Assembly (NCBI RefSeq): GCF_964355755.1
Contig: NC_092678.1
Span: 12,498,922-12,558,921, forward strand
Direction: 5' to 3'
Length of the DNA stretch: 60,000 nucleotides
Source of the DNA: Antedon mediterranea
Taxonomy: Eukaryota > Echinodermata > Crinoidea > Comatulida > Antedonidae
The translations under genes and the position numbers were made by a program. This document shows positions 1-15,100 of the stretch, one piece after another. The notes under the pieces were generated by a model that searched no databases, had not been told where the DNA came from, and saw only the letters and a list, made by a program, of their open reading frames with translations. Positions within the stretch are counted from its first letter, which is position 1. Every line of letters begins with the position of its first letter.

Positions 1-116
1 ATTCTATAAATGTTCTTGATATAATGCTCAAAGTACCCATTATGGGTCCTGTCTGCTTGATGTCAAATATATATTCAGGGTGTTTAATAACCTGTACCCA
101 GAATTTAGAGGGTACG
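1..116 (-). CDS. Plexin exon 32 (partial): GAP second half
   Basis: Starts in phase 2 giving [20 protein letters not shown] then [19 protein letters not shown], and runs off the window. Aligns with LPLRFWVNxIKNPQFVFDI. The arginine of LPLRFW, the family's third GAP arginine, is lysine here (K1710). Confidence 0.92.
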
Positions 117-3100
117 CTAAGAGGAAAAGAAAAAAAAAACATTCTATAAAATGTTCTGTGTCAAAATAGAAACAATACCTATATAAAAAACAAAATACAA
201 AACTCACTGAAATGATGGATTGGACAAAAAAAAATCAATTTGGAACACACCTGTTATTTTTCCAGGTGGTCAACGTGAGGTCATCAACACCTTGTTTCTT
301 TGCTTCTTGATCAAATAGATCAAACAGATACTTAACAGATGGAGGAATTGGAGGTTGGGAGCTGGATGCCCAAAATATTGTATTAAACATCTCATCCACA
401 TATTCTTTAATAGCTTCCTATATAACAAAAAATAAAATCTTTCAATTAAAAAGTTATGTGTTGCAGACATCAGGGAATTAGGTTTTGACTGGTCACTTAT
501 AAGCTCTTCAAACTGAATAAATAAACAAATATATAAAATAAATGATAACCTACCTTTGTTGCCATTGCTCTGAGAAACTTGATTTCTTTGATGTCTCTTT
601 TGGCATTTCTATGCATATTGAAGAGACTTTTTCTTTTAGGATCACTTCTGCCGACATTATCTAGTGTCTAAAATAAAATTAAATTTATTGTAATTAACTT
701 ATCTTTACATACTAATGTTTTACTAGTTGATAAAAATAGTTAAAATAAAGTTTCATATTTCAATGAAGTGTACATGTTCCATGTATTTGAAATGAGATGA
801 CCACCATGTCAAGTTTAAAAAGGTCTAATGCAAAGATATCACCAAAGATAAAACATATATTGATACCAGATGATAATGCTTCATTCCAGATTCTTCTAAA
901 GACTTCATTGAAATCGCACCATTATCTGGTTCCAATGCTGCATTGTCAAACGCTAGAAATAACAAAAAAACCAGTGCTATCTATATATAAATTTACGTAA
1001 GGGCAAAATTCGGTAAATCGCGCGTTATTTCTAGAATGTTTACTCGATGGTATATAAAGTTGGTTCGTACTTTCGGTACTGATTTTAACCACCTGATGTA
1101 ACCCTGTTTACTAATTAAATTAAGTTAGATAATTAGTTATTGACGATTAAAACGAATTTAGGTTTAACGATTTGCCCCAAATAGGGGTGTTTTCCGATCG
1201 TGGTATACACTGTCTAATGGATGTCCATCTTGAAAAATACCCGCAGACAATAATATGAGGATGCTTCGCATTTTCCTATCTCCTCCTACGATAATTGTTT
1301 TTAATGGCTGAAAACCGGTTGAACAGCTCGAGTACAGCATCATAATGTTGAAGACAGGCCGATTTTCTTTAAAAATTACTATTTTGATAGATTTAAATAT
1401 ACGTTTATACAAATGTATTGATTTGCGATGAATGGAACATTCCAAATTATTTGGTTTAATAACCATGGATGCATACCTCCATGGTTTAACACAAGTAGGT
1501 AAATTTATGGGCCCTTAGAGAATAAACATAAATAGTATTGAAATGCTATACAATACTGTAAATAGGTAACCACTTTTGATCGCCATTTGAATCGCAAGTT
1601 TCTTATTGTGAGTATTGGTACTGTATATAATATAAACAAATATACAAATCAACTTTATTACTGTGTGGGTGGGTAGCCCCTACTTTTAGATTATAAACAC
1701 ATAATAATATAATACTTTATTACTGACAGTTGCTTCTTAACGTTTGTATTAATTAATAATTACACAAAATATAAACGTCGTAGTGGTGTATCGTTACATG
1801 TACTTTACTATTTCAATCGACTATGACAGTGACAGTTTTAACAAAGTATTAAATCGCAAATGTTTTACTCTATTTAGTGGTATACTATTTATAGGCCTAT
1901 AAAACATGAAAAAATGTTTCGTTACTGAGTGGATAATAAAGAAATATAAAGAATAATTTAATATGAAGAATATATTAAAAAATTGTTCCTCTTTGTATCT
2001 ATCCTCATCCCCAACCTTCAACCCTAATGTTAGATACAAAACACACAGGGTGCTAATTTTGGTACACTACATAAATCATTGTGTCTATTTATTTGTTTCT
2101 GTAAACGACAATGTGTTATAGTCATGCAGTACGTACATTTGAAATCGCCAGTTTTTTTACGCTGAAATTAATATGTATTCGAGAACCATCCGTGGGCACG
2201 ACCTAGATGGTACGCGAGCGAAGCGAGCATACCATCTAGTAATATACAAATAATGAATGTTTATGAGTGTAATGGTACAAATAATGGCATGAGGTGAATG
2301 ATGAAAGGTTATATATCAATGAGGCAACAGCCGAGTTGATATATAACCTTTCATCCTTTCATATAAAACATTCATTATTTGTTTTATATAACATCTAAAT
2401 AGATTCCTGTCATTTGAATAAAATAAAAGGTAGGCCTAGCATAATCAAGGCCTACATTTAATTCACATTGATTAAAACAGTAACATTTGGTTATTATATT
2501 ATTATTTATATGGATTTTATAAATGCACCTACTGTTAGTGTTAATTATGTAAACAAACGACCAAACATCCTAGGCCTAACAAGGCTAAAACGCTTAGGCA
2601 TTGCCTAATCTTAACAGGCCTGGGCCTAGTATGCTGAAAGACCGCAATACGACAGGCAACTGGAACTCATTTAGGCTAATTATGATTCCACGTCTTTTAG
2701 AGATGTTCCCATTACTTCATCAAAATCCTAAAAACTTACAGACAAATACTGTACTAACCAAACTTAGAAGCTGCACCAGCTGCAGGTGTTGCTGTTGCTG
2801 GACTGACAACATTTAAATCAATGTCAGCATTTGCAACCGTCTGCTTCTTGACAAGAGCTACAGTGCATCCATTGTCTGCAACCTACAGTGTTGATAACCA
2901 ACATGATTAATATGCAAAGAAGCATAATATAATAAAGGTAGCAAGTCATAATAAAAATAATAATGCTAAATGAGTAAAAGAATAAATAAGGGCACAGTGT
3001 GTTGGACATTGGATTACTCGTTGTGAATAAGGGCACAGTGTGCTGGACATTGGATTACTGATTGTGAATAAGGGCACAGTGTGTTGGACATTGGATTACT

Positions 3101-6100
3101 GATTGTGAATAAGGGCACAGTGTGTTGGACATTGGATTACTGATTGGGAATAAGGGCACAGTGTGTTGGACATTGGATTACTGATTGTGAATAAGGGCAC
3201 AGTGTGTTGGACATTGGATTACTGATTGTGAATAAGGGCACAGTGTGCTGGACATTGGATTACTGATTGTGAATAAGGGCACAGTGTGTTGGACATTGGA
3301 TTACTGATTGTGAATAAGGGCACAGTGTGTTGGACATTGGATTACTGATTGGGAATAAGGGCACAGTGTGTTGGACATTGGATTACTGATTGTGAATAAG
3401 GGCACAGTGTGTTGGATATTGGATTACTGATTGTGAATAAGGGCACAGTGTGTTGGACATTGGATTACTGATTGTGAATAAGGGCACAGTGTGTTGGACA
3501 TTGGATTACTGATTGTGAATAAGGGCACAGTGTGTTGGACATTGGATTACTGATTGTGAATAAGGGCACAGTGTGTTGGACATTGGATTACTGATTGTGA
3601 ATAAGGGCACAGTGTGTTGGACATTGGATTATTGATTGTGAATAAGGGCACAGTGTGTTGGACATTGGATTACTGATTGTGAATAAGGGCACAGTGTGTT
3701 GGATATTGGATTACTGATTGTGAATAAGGGCACAGTGTGTTGGACATTGGATTACTGATTGTGAATAAGGGCACAGTGTGTTGGACATTGGATTACTGAT
3801 TGTGAATAAGGGCACAGTGTGTTGGACATTGGATTACTGATTGTGAATAAGGGCACAGTGTGTTGGACATTGGATTACTGATTGGGAATAAGGGCTCAGT
3901 GTGTTGGACATTGGATTACTGATTGTGAATAAGGGCACAGTGTGTTGGATATTGGATTACTGATTGTGAATAAGGGCACAGTGTGTTGGACATTGGATTA
4001 CTGATTGTGAATAAGGGCACAGTGTGTTGGACATTGGATTACTGATTGTGAATAAGGGCAGAGTGTGTTGGACATTGGATTACTGATTGTGAATAAGGGC
4101 ACAGTGTGTTGGACATTGGATTACTGATTGTGAATAAGGGCACAGTGTGTTGGATATTGGATTACTGATTGTGAATAAGGGCACAGTGTGTTGGACATTG
4201 GATTACTGATTGTGAATAAGGGCACAGTGTGTTGGACATTGGATTACTGATTGTGAATAAGGGCACAGTGTGTTGGACATTTGGATTACTGATTGTGAAT
4301 AAGGGCACAGTGTGTTGGACATTGGATTACTGATTGTGAATAAGGGCACAGTGTGTTGGACATTGGATTACTGATTGTGAATAAGGGCACAGTGTGTTGG
4401 ATATTGGATTAATGATTGTGAATAAGGGCACAGTGTGTTGGACATTGGATTACTGATTGTGAATAAGGGCACAGTGTGTTGGACATTGGATTACTGATTG
4501 TGAATAAGGGCACAGTGTGTTGGACATTGGATTACTGATTGTGAATAAGGGCAGTGTGTTGGACATTGGATTACTGATTGTGAATAAGGGCACAGTGTGT
4601 TGGACATTGGATTACTGATTGTGAATAAGGGCACAGTGTGTTGGACATTGGATTACTGATTGTGAATAAGGGCACAGTGTGTTGGATATTGGATTACTGA
4701 TTGTGAATAAGGGCACAGTGTGTTGGACATTGGATTACTGATTGTGAATAAGGGCACAGTGTGTTGGACATTGGATTACTGATTGTGAATAAGGGCACAG
4801 TGTGTTGGACATTGGATTACTGATTGTGAATAAGGGCACAGTGTGTTGGACATTGGATTACTGATTGTGAATAAGGGCACAGTGTGTTGGACATTGGATT
4901 ACTGATTGTGAATAAGGGCACAGTGTGTTGGACATTGGATTACTGATTGTGATTAAGGGCACAGTGTGTTGGACATTGGATTACTGATTGTGAATAAGGG
5001 CACAGTGTGTTGGACATTGGATTACTGATTGTGAATAAGAGCACAGTGTGTTGGACATTGGATTACTGATTGTGAATAAGGGCACAGTGTGTTGGATATT
5101 GGATTACTGATTGTGAATAAGGGCAGATTGTGAATTTGAATCCAACTCTTGCCGCATTGCTTGTATCCTTTGGGCAAGACACAACTATTTATGTTTGTCT
5201 CTCTACATCCAGGTGTATAAAATGGGTGCCCGGTTAGATCAAGACAGAAAGCTAATTACTAGCCGCATTATGGGAGAATGTTTCAATAAGTGTTTGATAA
5301 AAATGAACGGCGTAATAATGTTGAGCGCTTAGAAGAATATCATTATAATAGCAAATAAGAAGAATACATCATTAATTTTCTAATACATTTTTTGGGGTTG
5401 TACCACTTTACTTTAGCTTCATAAACTTAAATAGTGATTTGGGATTAATGATTGGATCACTTTCGGTACTGATTTTATTTTATTAATTTTGGCAAACATT
5501 AACAGACATCCACAAATAGCTTGAGTGTGCCAAAGGAATGGCAAAAGAGGCAATCATCTTCTGTTGGCGATCTGCGACACCGATTAGGAACGCAATTCTT
5601 AGATTCTATTATTATATACTTCTAGAAATGTTAATGCAATTCTACAATTTATTCATGTTGCAAAATAGAATTACTTTTTCAAAAGTTCGCTAATTCTAAA
5701 TTAAAAAAAAAAAGCAGTAAGATTAATTATCATTCAGATATGATTGACTGTATGTGTAAATATTCTACTAACAGCTTTAGGTATGAGGTCACCAATGGTA
5801 TTGAGTTTTATCAGTTGACCATTTCGTTGTGATGTTGCATCGATGTCAGAAAGAATTAGGTGTCCACCGCGCCCATGGCGCCAGCCTATAAAAAAAGTAG
5901 AGCATATCAAAGGGTAGGAAAACATGATAACTGAATTTACTGTACCTTTATCTATCCTCACACATAGATGTTCCATAACATTTTTCTTTGTATGGTATCG
6001 AAATAAACCAAATATAATAATAATTAATCAAAACATATCCCAAAGGCCTCTATAATTCTTAAAAACAAAGTACTGTAGGAAAAGTTGGTAATATCTGGAT

Positions 6101-9100
6101 GTATTTCAAGAGCTGAAGATGATCTTTGACTGACTAAACAATAGACTGTTAAAAATAGCAGGTTTGCATGTTCATAGTAGGAAACTGCTAGGAGGCAATA
6201 GAGAGTGAACATTAAATTAAGATAAAAGAGATCTTTCTGTAGTTTAGCCATAATAATGTGTTGTTTTGTAAACTATAGTAATCAATAATATAATAATGTC
6301 TACAGTCTACATCCAATAAATCCCAAAACATAATCCACATGTATTTTAAGAGGCACTATATGTCAACAAATAATTATTAGTCCTCTCTCCATGACGGTTG
6401 TCACATAATGTTTGTATTATTTTTTATTGTATTTATATGTTTCATATGGACAGTTTGTCTGAAATAAAGTTGAATTGAATTGAATTGAATTAACACCTTT
6501 CAGTACATCTATGAATGAATAAGTAGTTGAGAGCAGAAATGCTAGTAAACTACACACACTACTATTTTGATTTGACAAGAAATTATCTCTCTCTCTTTTG
6601 AAAATTTCTTTAACACATTATTCAGGTATTCTGTAGGTATGCTGTTAGTATAGTATTTTGGTGTGTAGAAGTTTATTAATAATTGTCTTTGTTACATGTT
6701 TAGAAGAGAATTTTTATCTGATCGTAGTTGTACTATACTGTTTGGTAAGCCGTGTGTTGTTATTCAAATGAGTTTTTATTTTGGAATTTTTTTGTTAATT
6801 TTGTATATTAGAAGTTGCCTAGTATTGTTCACTTTTTCCTGCCATACAACTTTATGCTGTACTGTTGCTTACATCGGTAGGGAGATATCTGGTTCATGCC
6901 AGATATTTTATTGTAATATGTTATGCATTAATATTAATCGCTCTTGACCTTGGAACTTTAAATATTGTGTGGTCGCCACTGGAGGCTGGATGGAAATTTT
7001 TTAGAGATTTTTCCCCGATTCGGTTATCAGGGGTTTTATTCTTTGCCTATCGCAAGGTTAAGAGTGTTTTAGTAGAACATTACAGGTTAGCATCTGTTTG
7101 CCTTCAGTTCATTTTATTGAAAACAGAACAGAAAAGTAAAAAACACACGACTATTTAATTTTCGTCATTTTATCTAGAAACGAATATTGCATTTATTTTG
7201 TTTGTTTGTTATTTATACGGGGTTATGGAAGTTGGCGTGTGTGACCGCACTTTCCCAGAATAAACATGTTTTAAACAGATATTTTGTCTCCATTGGTTCA
7301 TGTATGGGGTTAACAGGGGCTGAGATGAGATCCAAATTTAACTGTGCTGTATTAGGGCATTAGGTTAGATCGATCCCACTCCCACACCTCAAAAGACAAG
7401 GCCTGCTATTGGTTAATAAAGGACTTAAAGCAACTTACTGAGATCTAAATGTTGAACTTTTGGGCGATCTGTGTATGGATCATTTTTGTACAATGTATCC
7501 AGTATCTTCTCCTTTACTTGACTGATGCTGTCACAGCTAAGAACTTTCACTTTTTGAAATTCACCACTGTCAGAATTTTGTATTGCATTCAGTGTCTGTA
7601 AAATAAAAAAAAAATATATTTTTAGAATATTAAGTTGTAATTAAAGTAATTAATATAGTACACACACAAGACAAAGTAAATACAGAGATTAACTCTCACT
7701 GTTTACTGTTGTTTTAATAGAAATCCATTGTGGCCATGAAATTTCATCTAATAATGAAAATGGAATGCATGTATACAGGGAAATAGTTAATAGAATACAT
7801 ACAATGACTTGAGGACGTTCGTCTGACTGAAGGCAATCATCAAGGTTCAATGAGTATGTAGCACGTCCAGTAATGGCATCTACTGGACCCATCTCAATCC
7901 TTAACTTCAGTGCATGGTACAGAACATACAGTGGGTGCCCGGCATAGTCCTGCAAAACACATGAATGTTTAAATGAGCAAATGGCCAAAAAGTTAAGACA
8001 TTGGAACTGTAATCCATAGCCTTATGCCAAGGGTTTGAGGCTCACTTGCTCCATGGTTCTGGTGGTAGAACGAGTCTTCTTGGATAGTTAATTGTTTTTA
8101 ACTGTGTGCTAGTTTATTTGTTATTCTTTTATTTTATTTCATACACATCCAACAGCGAGCACAAAGTCGCCAATTACAGGATGGATGAAATATTTTATCG
8201 TGCTTATAAACTAAGTCTCATTTGAGGGTTAGAGAGTGGAGTTAAAAGAGTCTTGAGTTACAACCCTGCCACGGGGTCAGGATTGAACCCTGGACCTTCG
8301 GATTGGAAGGCAAGCATGTTTTAACCACCAAGCTACAGCTCCACTACAATGCGATAAGCTATGCTTTTCTGTTCAATGTGCAGTATGAAGACATACTACA
8401 CTCAGGGAGTGGAAAGAAAAAATTAAAATATAATAGTTTTCACGATAGAACCACACTCCTACACACAGACTAAGAATTGAACTTATTGGCATACAATTGC
8501 ATCACAACGCATACGCATTAATAGATGAAAGTCGAACCAATAAATATGATAAAAATGTGCAATATTTCTGGGTTAATTTCAATGTTTAGTTAATATAAAA
8601 CTAATAAACATTATAAGTAAATCTTCCAAATGATTATTTTTATTATATGAATGTAAGAAAAGCAATATAAACATACCTTAAGGCAATTATACATCGATAA
8701 AGCTATCCAATTGGACAACAGCTTTGCAGTCACAGAGTCTGTTCTATAAATGTTAAACAATAATTCAGTTTGAATATGTTGTAAACATATTTTCACATTT
8801 ACTGTAACTAACAATAAATAAATTGACTTTCATTGCACCAACATTAACAATGTACAGTAACATGGTAGTAAAATATTTTCTATTTGGTAGAAAGAATGTG
8901 CCCTCTAATTTGCATAGAACACAAGATAATATACACAAGATGACCTGAAGTAGTTATGACAGTGAACAACTTTAACAATTTGGTTTGATACTCAATGAAG
9001 AAACTAATGCCATGTCTGATCACCTCAGCAACTCCATTTTGCAAAGACAATGATTTTAACATAGAATACATCTGACTCAAAATAATGAGACAGAAGCTAT

Positions 9101-12100
9101 GATTGAGCCACCGTTTTGATCTTTATTGGATCAATAAAGATTGAAACGTTGAAAACTGACTTCCCTCTCATTATTATATTTGGATTTAGTTTATTCCATG
9201 CTATCTAATATTGGATTAGGTTTGTAGATCATCTTGTGTTTTTGTTGTCTTGCTTTAGTATAATATCGGATATTATTATATGCTGTTGACAAAGAATAAA
9301 TAAAAACAAACTGACCTGGCTAGGACCTGCTTGGCTTTATGCGATGACACACAATAATCAATGTTGTCTATTAACAACTCCTCAAGTACCCTATAACACA
9401 ACACAAATTATTGTCAGTTTCATTTATTTACACAATTAATTGTAACCAATAAATGTCTACATTTGCTGGATTGTTGTGGTGAAACAAGACTTAAAGACAC
9501 TTAAGGTTGGCTTTCTTCCAGACTATGTATTTTATTGTTTTACTGATAATCTGTATTAATGTTTGATGAAGTGTGAAATAAAAACGAAAAAAAAAAAAAA
9601 AAAAAAAAACACGGTTTGTTCAATTTGATTAAGACAAAATGGAAGTAAAATTATTTCCATCAAATGTATTATAATATAAAAAAAAGTAATTTACTCAGTA
9701 AAATAATCCATTTTATCTTCGATGAGAAATTCCACCACAAGTAACGATGCAATGTTACACCTAAAACATGACAAAATAATACACTTTAAATCATTGTTGA
9801 ATTACAACTTTTTTTGGAAAAAACTATTAAAAAACTATTGTAAGGACAAAATAATATAAGAACAAATTAATATTTTTCTTATATATAAATGTTAGATGTA
9901 AAATTATGGGAAAAGTGGCAATTTACAATAAAAAATAATCAACATTAGCATATCTTGCAATCAATTTGGACTACAAGTAGATCACAACTTTATAAGAAAA
10001 AAAATGTTTTTTAGAGGAGTTAACATGCAAATATTGAATCCAACAAAAACATGCTAGGTTATAGAATGTAAGGCTTCATACAATCAAATAGGTTAAGGAG
10101 TCTAGCAATAAATAGTGGTGTTATTCACCCTATCCTGTATTGTAATAATTATGGGTCAAAAAACAATACATCTTACACATTTTAAATTGCTTTCATTTTG
10201 CTTAGTCAGTAAAAATAAGTTTGATGTCAGATGTCAAAATAAAATGCATACGTTGTAACTATCATCATTAGGCTTAAAACAACAATGTCATAATTAATAT
10301 GTGATTGTGATTTTTAAAAATTCCATTAAATGGCCTTATTATTAAAATTTAATAAATGTTTTTGAATAAACAAACAAATTTATGTGAACATCACTAAATT
10401 GTTGTTATATGTTATGTACTGTATATTGATTGAAATTAAAGTTTATTGTAAATTGTTATGTTGTATCTTGAAATAAAAGAATGTTCAACATATGACATTG
10501 GTCAACAAGAAAAAAAATATGTTGCCTAACAATGCATTAAATTTAATTAAATGAATTTGAGCTAATTTTGCAATTTAAATTTGGTTAAAAAACTGTAGAC
10601 TGTAAATTGTAGACCTCACAGGCTTTTTCATCATTTTGTGTTAATGATATTCAGGTTTTGAATTTATAAAGCGCAAATAACAACAAAAATCTTTAAGCGC
10701 TGTGAACAACATTCAAGTGAAAGTTAATCAAGAAAAAGGCTGAAAGCGGAATTCCATGAAAACATGTTACCTAATTATTATGCACTAAAATGTGTCCCTT
10801 CACTATAGAGTACAGTACTTATTAACAAGGCCAACAGCCATTAAGTCGCGTGCTACAATGCATAGTGATACCGACAGACAGACAGACCGACAGACAGACG
10901 GACCGACCGACATAGTGAACTATACTGACCGAAATTACTGAACATGTTTAAAAATGTTGAAATGTTTAAAAACATTTATATTTTTTTAATTTACACGTGC
11001 GTAGCCTGTCACTTTTGACGTGCTCGTATAACGTAATTTCGAGTTGAAAAGTAAGTCAAGAAAACAGAAATCGGGCAAAATGAGTGCGTAATAACATTTA
11101 ACGCGCAGTGCGCGCGCAAAAATCTGCGCACTCATGGCAATTTTGTAAACGCTTAAAATTGCCTGAAACGTACTCTTATTTCATCGAAAATAAATTTTGA
11201 AAATTTTAAGCGCGCGTACGCATGCGTTACATGCGCTACGCACGTAATTGTATTGCCATATGATGATTTATGCCCTGAAATTTATGAGTACCAAATTTTA
11301 TTTAATTGTGATTCATGGTTGTTAAGATATGATTACAAACGTGATTTCGTTAAATCGTGCGTAGACCGCGTAATTTTTTATTGCGCACCGTGAAAACATA
11401 ACCACATCGATTCCTGGCAATAAGGAATATTCTGTGAAAAATTGACTTAGCTAGATTAAACTGATATCAAGATAAGGTCATAAAGCGATAAAACGCATAG
11501 TGATACCGGACCGACAGACAGACAGACAGACCGACAGACAGACCGACCGACCGACATAGTGAACTATAGAGTCGCTTCCACGCGACTAAAAACTAAAAAA
11601 GTTAACACAACTTGGTTAAACTGTAAAGGTTATCTTTAAAGTTGGTTTAAAAAAACAAATCATATTCAGTTTAAATGAAAAACAAAAACCACAATATTAA
11701 AGTAAAAATAATTTGATTTAAAATGTTACACCACAAATATTTTCCCCATTTGTTATTCAAACATGCAGCAAGTTTTCAATAAATGGAATGAACAACAATA
11801 TGTAAGGGAGGTAAACATAAAATGTGGTACAAACAATGTAACCATATCAACAACAAAAAGAATAAAACAATTTGAATGCAAACAAATTAACTGAAATAAA
11901 AAAAAAATGTTGAGTGCAAAAGGTAAAAAACCCCAAACTTTACCACAATGAACAGAAAACTGTAAAAGCTGTGGAGAAATGGTATGATATTAACTTGAGG
12001 CAAATTAAAAAAAAACATGTTGTGATACACACTACAGTGAAACACCTTCTTTGAGACCTCACTATTAAGGGAATACACACCTCTATTAAAACACTACTGT

Positions 12101-15100
12101 CATTTGAAATGAACAAGGGCAATATTGTTTCAACATTATGGCCAATTACCTTGTTTAGTGGACACTTTCTTGTGAAACAGACAAAGGGTAATGTGTTTTA
12201 ACACTACGCTAACCACTATTCAGGAGACATCTTAATTAAGGCAAAGTTTTTTTTTGAGTTGATGTATACTTTAAAATGCCAAAAAATTATACAACTCTTA
12301 TAATTTCGGTTTGTAAATTCAATTTGAGACAATATTTTCTAGTACTGGCTAGATTGTGTGGAATTTGAAACAGTATATAAAACATACGTAAAGATGGCTC
12401 ACTAATAATAATAATTGAAATGTGCAGTATTAAGGGTAAAAAACTTACTTCTCTTTAACAGTAACTTTTGAATTGCTGTCCAACATTTTGATGAAAGTTA
12501 ACAAGAAACTCTTGTTAAGAAGAAGCTCTGAAAGTTGTTGTAAACGTTTTGTAATGTTCTCACTATCCTAAGTAAAGTAAATGATTAGAAAATAAATAAT
12601 TAATACACAAATATTTATTTCATATAATTAATTTTATTGATCAGAGTGTTTAAACGCAAGAAATTGGAATGTTGATCGTTGTCTAAGAACACCGGGACTT
12701 TTAAGGCCAAAGATTACCGTACACCTTGCGTTAGATAATTAACCTAACGCTGTGAGTCTGAACACACCCTTAGATTCTAGGACAACAAACAGAAATGTTT
12801 GCTGCTTAACTGTTACTTTGACCACTATCACTCATCCATATTTATTGCATATGACCATGGAGTACAACTCGGGTTGTAATACAACTGAATAGGAAATAGT
12901 TGAATGTTAAGTATTTTCGTTCATAGTTGTTTTAACTCTTTCTAATTATCACTTCATAATATCAGGCGTGGGAGTGCCTCCCCAATACACTCCAAAAAAT
13001 GACCTGAAGTCGTGCCATTTACCGCACGTTTGGTAAACTTTTACACATGAAAAACAGCAAACCTAGATCACACTATGTGCTGAGGAGTACAATGTGTAGC
13101 ACACTAGCAATTTTAAAGAGACAAAGCCTGTGATATGGTATAATATGAGTGGAGAAAATAAAGAAACTTACTTTGTTTTGTGAATCTGGAATATGTTCAA
13201 AGCCATTGAACATCATGTTACAGACATATTGTTTGTGAGTAACAAAAGGCATTACAATCCCTTGAAAATCATCTGCCGTCAAATCAGTCAAGTAAACAGT
13301 TAAATCAGCGAATGCTATTACAAAAATAAATAAAAATGATAAGTTTGTGTTTACTAAGTATTTAACCAAATATTCTACACTATGTTATAATGTTCTTTAC
13401 AAAATATTCACATTTCTATACTTCATTCAATATGATTGTGTTTGTATTTTCTCTATGATATTTAATTAATATGTGAAGGGAAATTTATTAATATCAACAA
13501 GGTAAGTACAACATTTTAAGTATACATAAAATAGTGAGATTAATAATGTATGAACAGTTGAATGATACTAATTACAATCCTTTATCTAAATTAAAATAGA
13601 AAAAACATTGAAAAAAATTTTATCTATATATAAATTTACGTAAGGGCAAAATTCGGTAAATCGCGCCTTACTTCTAGAATTTTCACTCGATGGTATGTAA
13701 AGTTGGTTCGTACTTTCGGTACTTATTTTAACCGCCTGATGTAACCCTGTTTACTAATTAAATTGAGTTAGATAATTAGTTATTGACGATTAAAACGAAT
13801 TTAGGTTCAAAGATTTGCCCCAAATAGGGGTGTTTTCCGATCGTGGTATACACTGTCTAATGGATGTCCATCTTGAAAAATACCCGCCAAAAAAATGCGA
13901 GGAGGCTTCGCATTTTTCTATCTCCTCCTACGATAATTGTTTTTAATAGCTGAAAACCGGTTGAACAGCTAGAGTACACCATCATAATGTTGAAGACAGG
14001 CCGATTTTCTTTAAAAAATACTATTTTGATAGATTTAATATACGATTATAAAAATGTATTGATTTGCGATGAATGGAACATCCCAATCTCTCAGTCTGCC
14101 AGAGTTGGTTTAACACAAGTACTGTAGGTAAATTTATGAGCCCTTGGTTTAACACATACGGTAGGTAAATATATGGGCCCTTTGAGAATAAACTTGCAAT
14201 ACTTTGACAATACTGTAAATACCTATTAACTATTTTTCATTTGAATCGAACATTTCTTACTGTGAATGTTCGTACTGTTAGATGTAATATAAAAATATAT
14301 ACAAATAAACTTTATTACTGAGACTGTGGATAGGCTCTACTGTTAGATATACAAATAAACTTTATACTGACAGTTCCTTCTCAACGTTTGTATTAATTAA
14401 TAATTACCAAAAATATAAACGTCGTAGTGGTGTATCGTGACATGTACTTTAATATTTCAATCGATTATGACAGTGACAATTTTAACAAAGTATTAAATCG
14501 CAAATGTTTTAGGCCTACTGTATTTAGAGGTATATTATTTATAGGCCTATAAAACATGAACAAAATATTTCGTTACTCAGTGGATAAAGAATATATTTAA
14601 AAATTGTTCCTCTTTGTACCTATCCGCTTTCCCATCCCTCAACCCTAATGTTACATAGCGAGGAGGCTTCGCATTTTCCTATCTCCTCCTACGATAATTG
14701 TTTTTAATAGCTGAAAACCGGTTGAACAGCTAGAGTACACCATCATAATGTTGAAGACAGGCCGATTTTCTTTAAAAAAATACTATTTTGATAGATTGCT
14801 AGAGTACACCATCATAATGTTGAAGACAGGCCGATTTTCTTTAAAAAATACTATTTTGATAGATTTAATATACGATTATACAAATGTATTGATTTGCGAT
14901 GAATGGAACATCCAGTAGTTTGGTTTAACACAAGTACTGTAGGTAAATTTATGAGCCCTTGGTTTAACACATACGGTAGGTAAATATATGGGCCCTTTGA
15001 GAATAAACTTGCAATAGGTTCGGAAAATGTTAAAAACCAATTTCTATTATTTGAATCGGTAAACAGTTTCCATTTATTATACATTGATAATGAAACATGA

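Larger units (their letters stand above)
9761..12448. other. Plexin intron 22
   Basis: 2.7 kb, AT-rich; contains the L2-like remnant and the GTCGC-ended element. Nothing else recognised. Confidence 0.6.

Noticed and set aside
2985-5125. CRISPR array
   Set aside because: The units are contiguous 41-mers without unique spacers, in animal DNA.
6696-7158. Two overlapping plus-strand frames of 83 and 97 codons
   Set aside because: Low-complexity hydrophobic or cysteine-rich translation, no splice sites, no domain; within a plexin intron on the opposite strand.
6631-7309. Possible solo LTR from TGTTAG to GTTAACA
   Set aside because: Ends look LTR-like but the flanking five bases do not match and no paired LTR or coding remnant is present.
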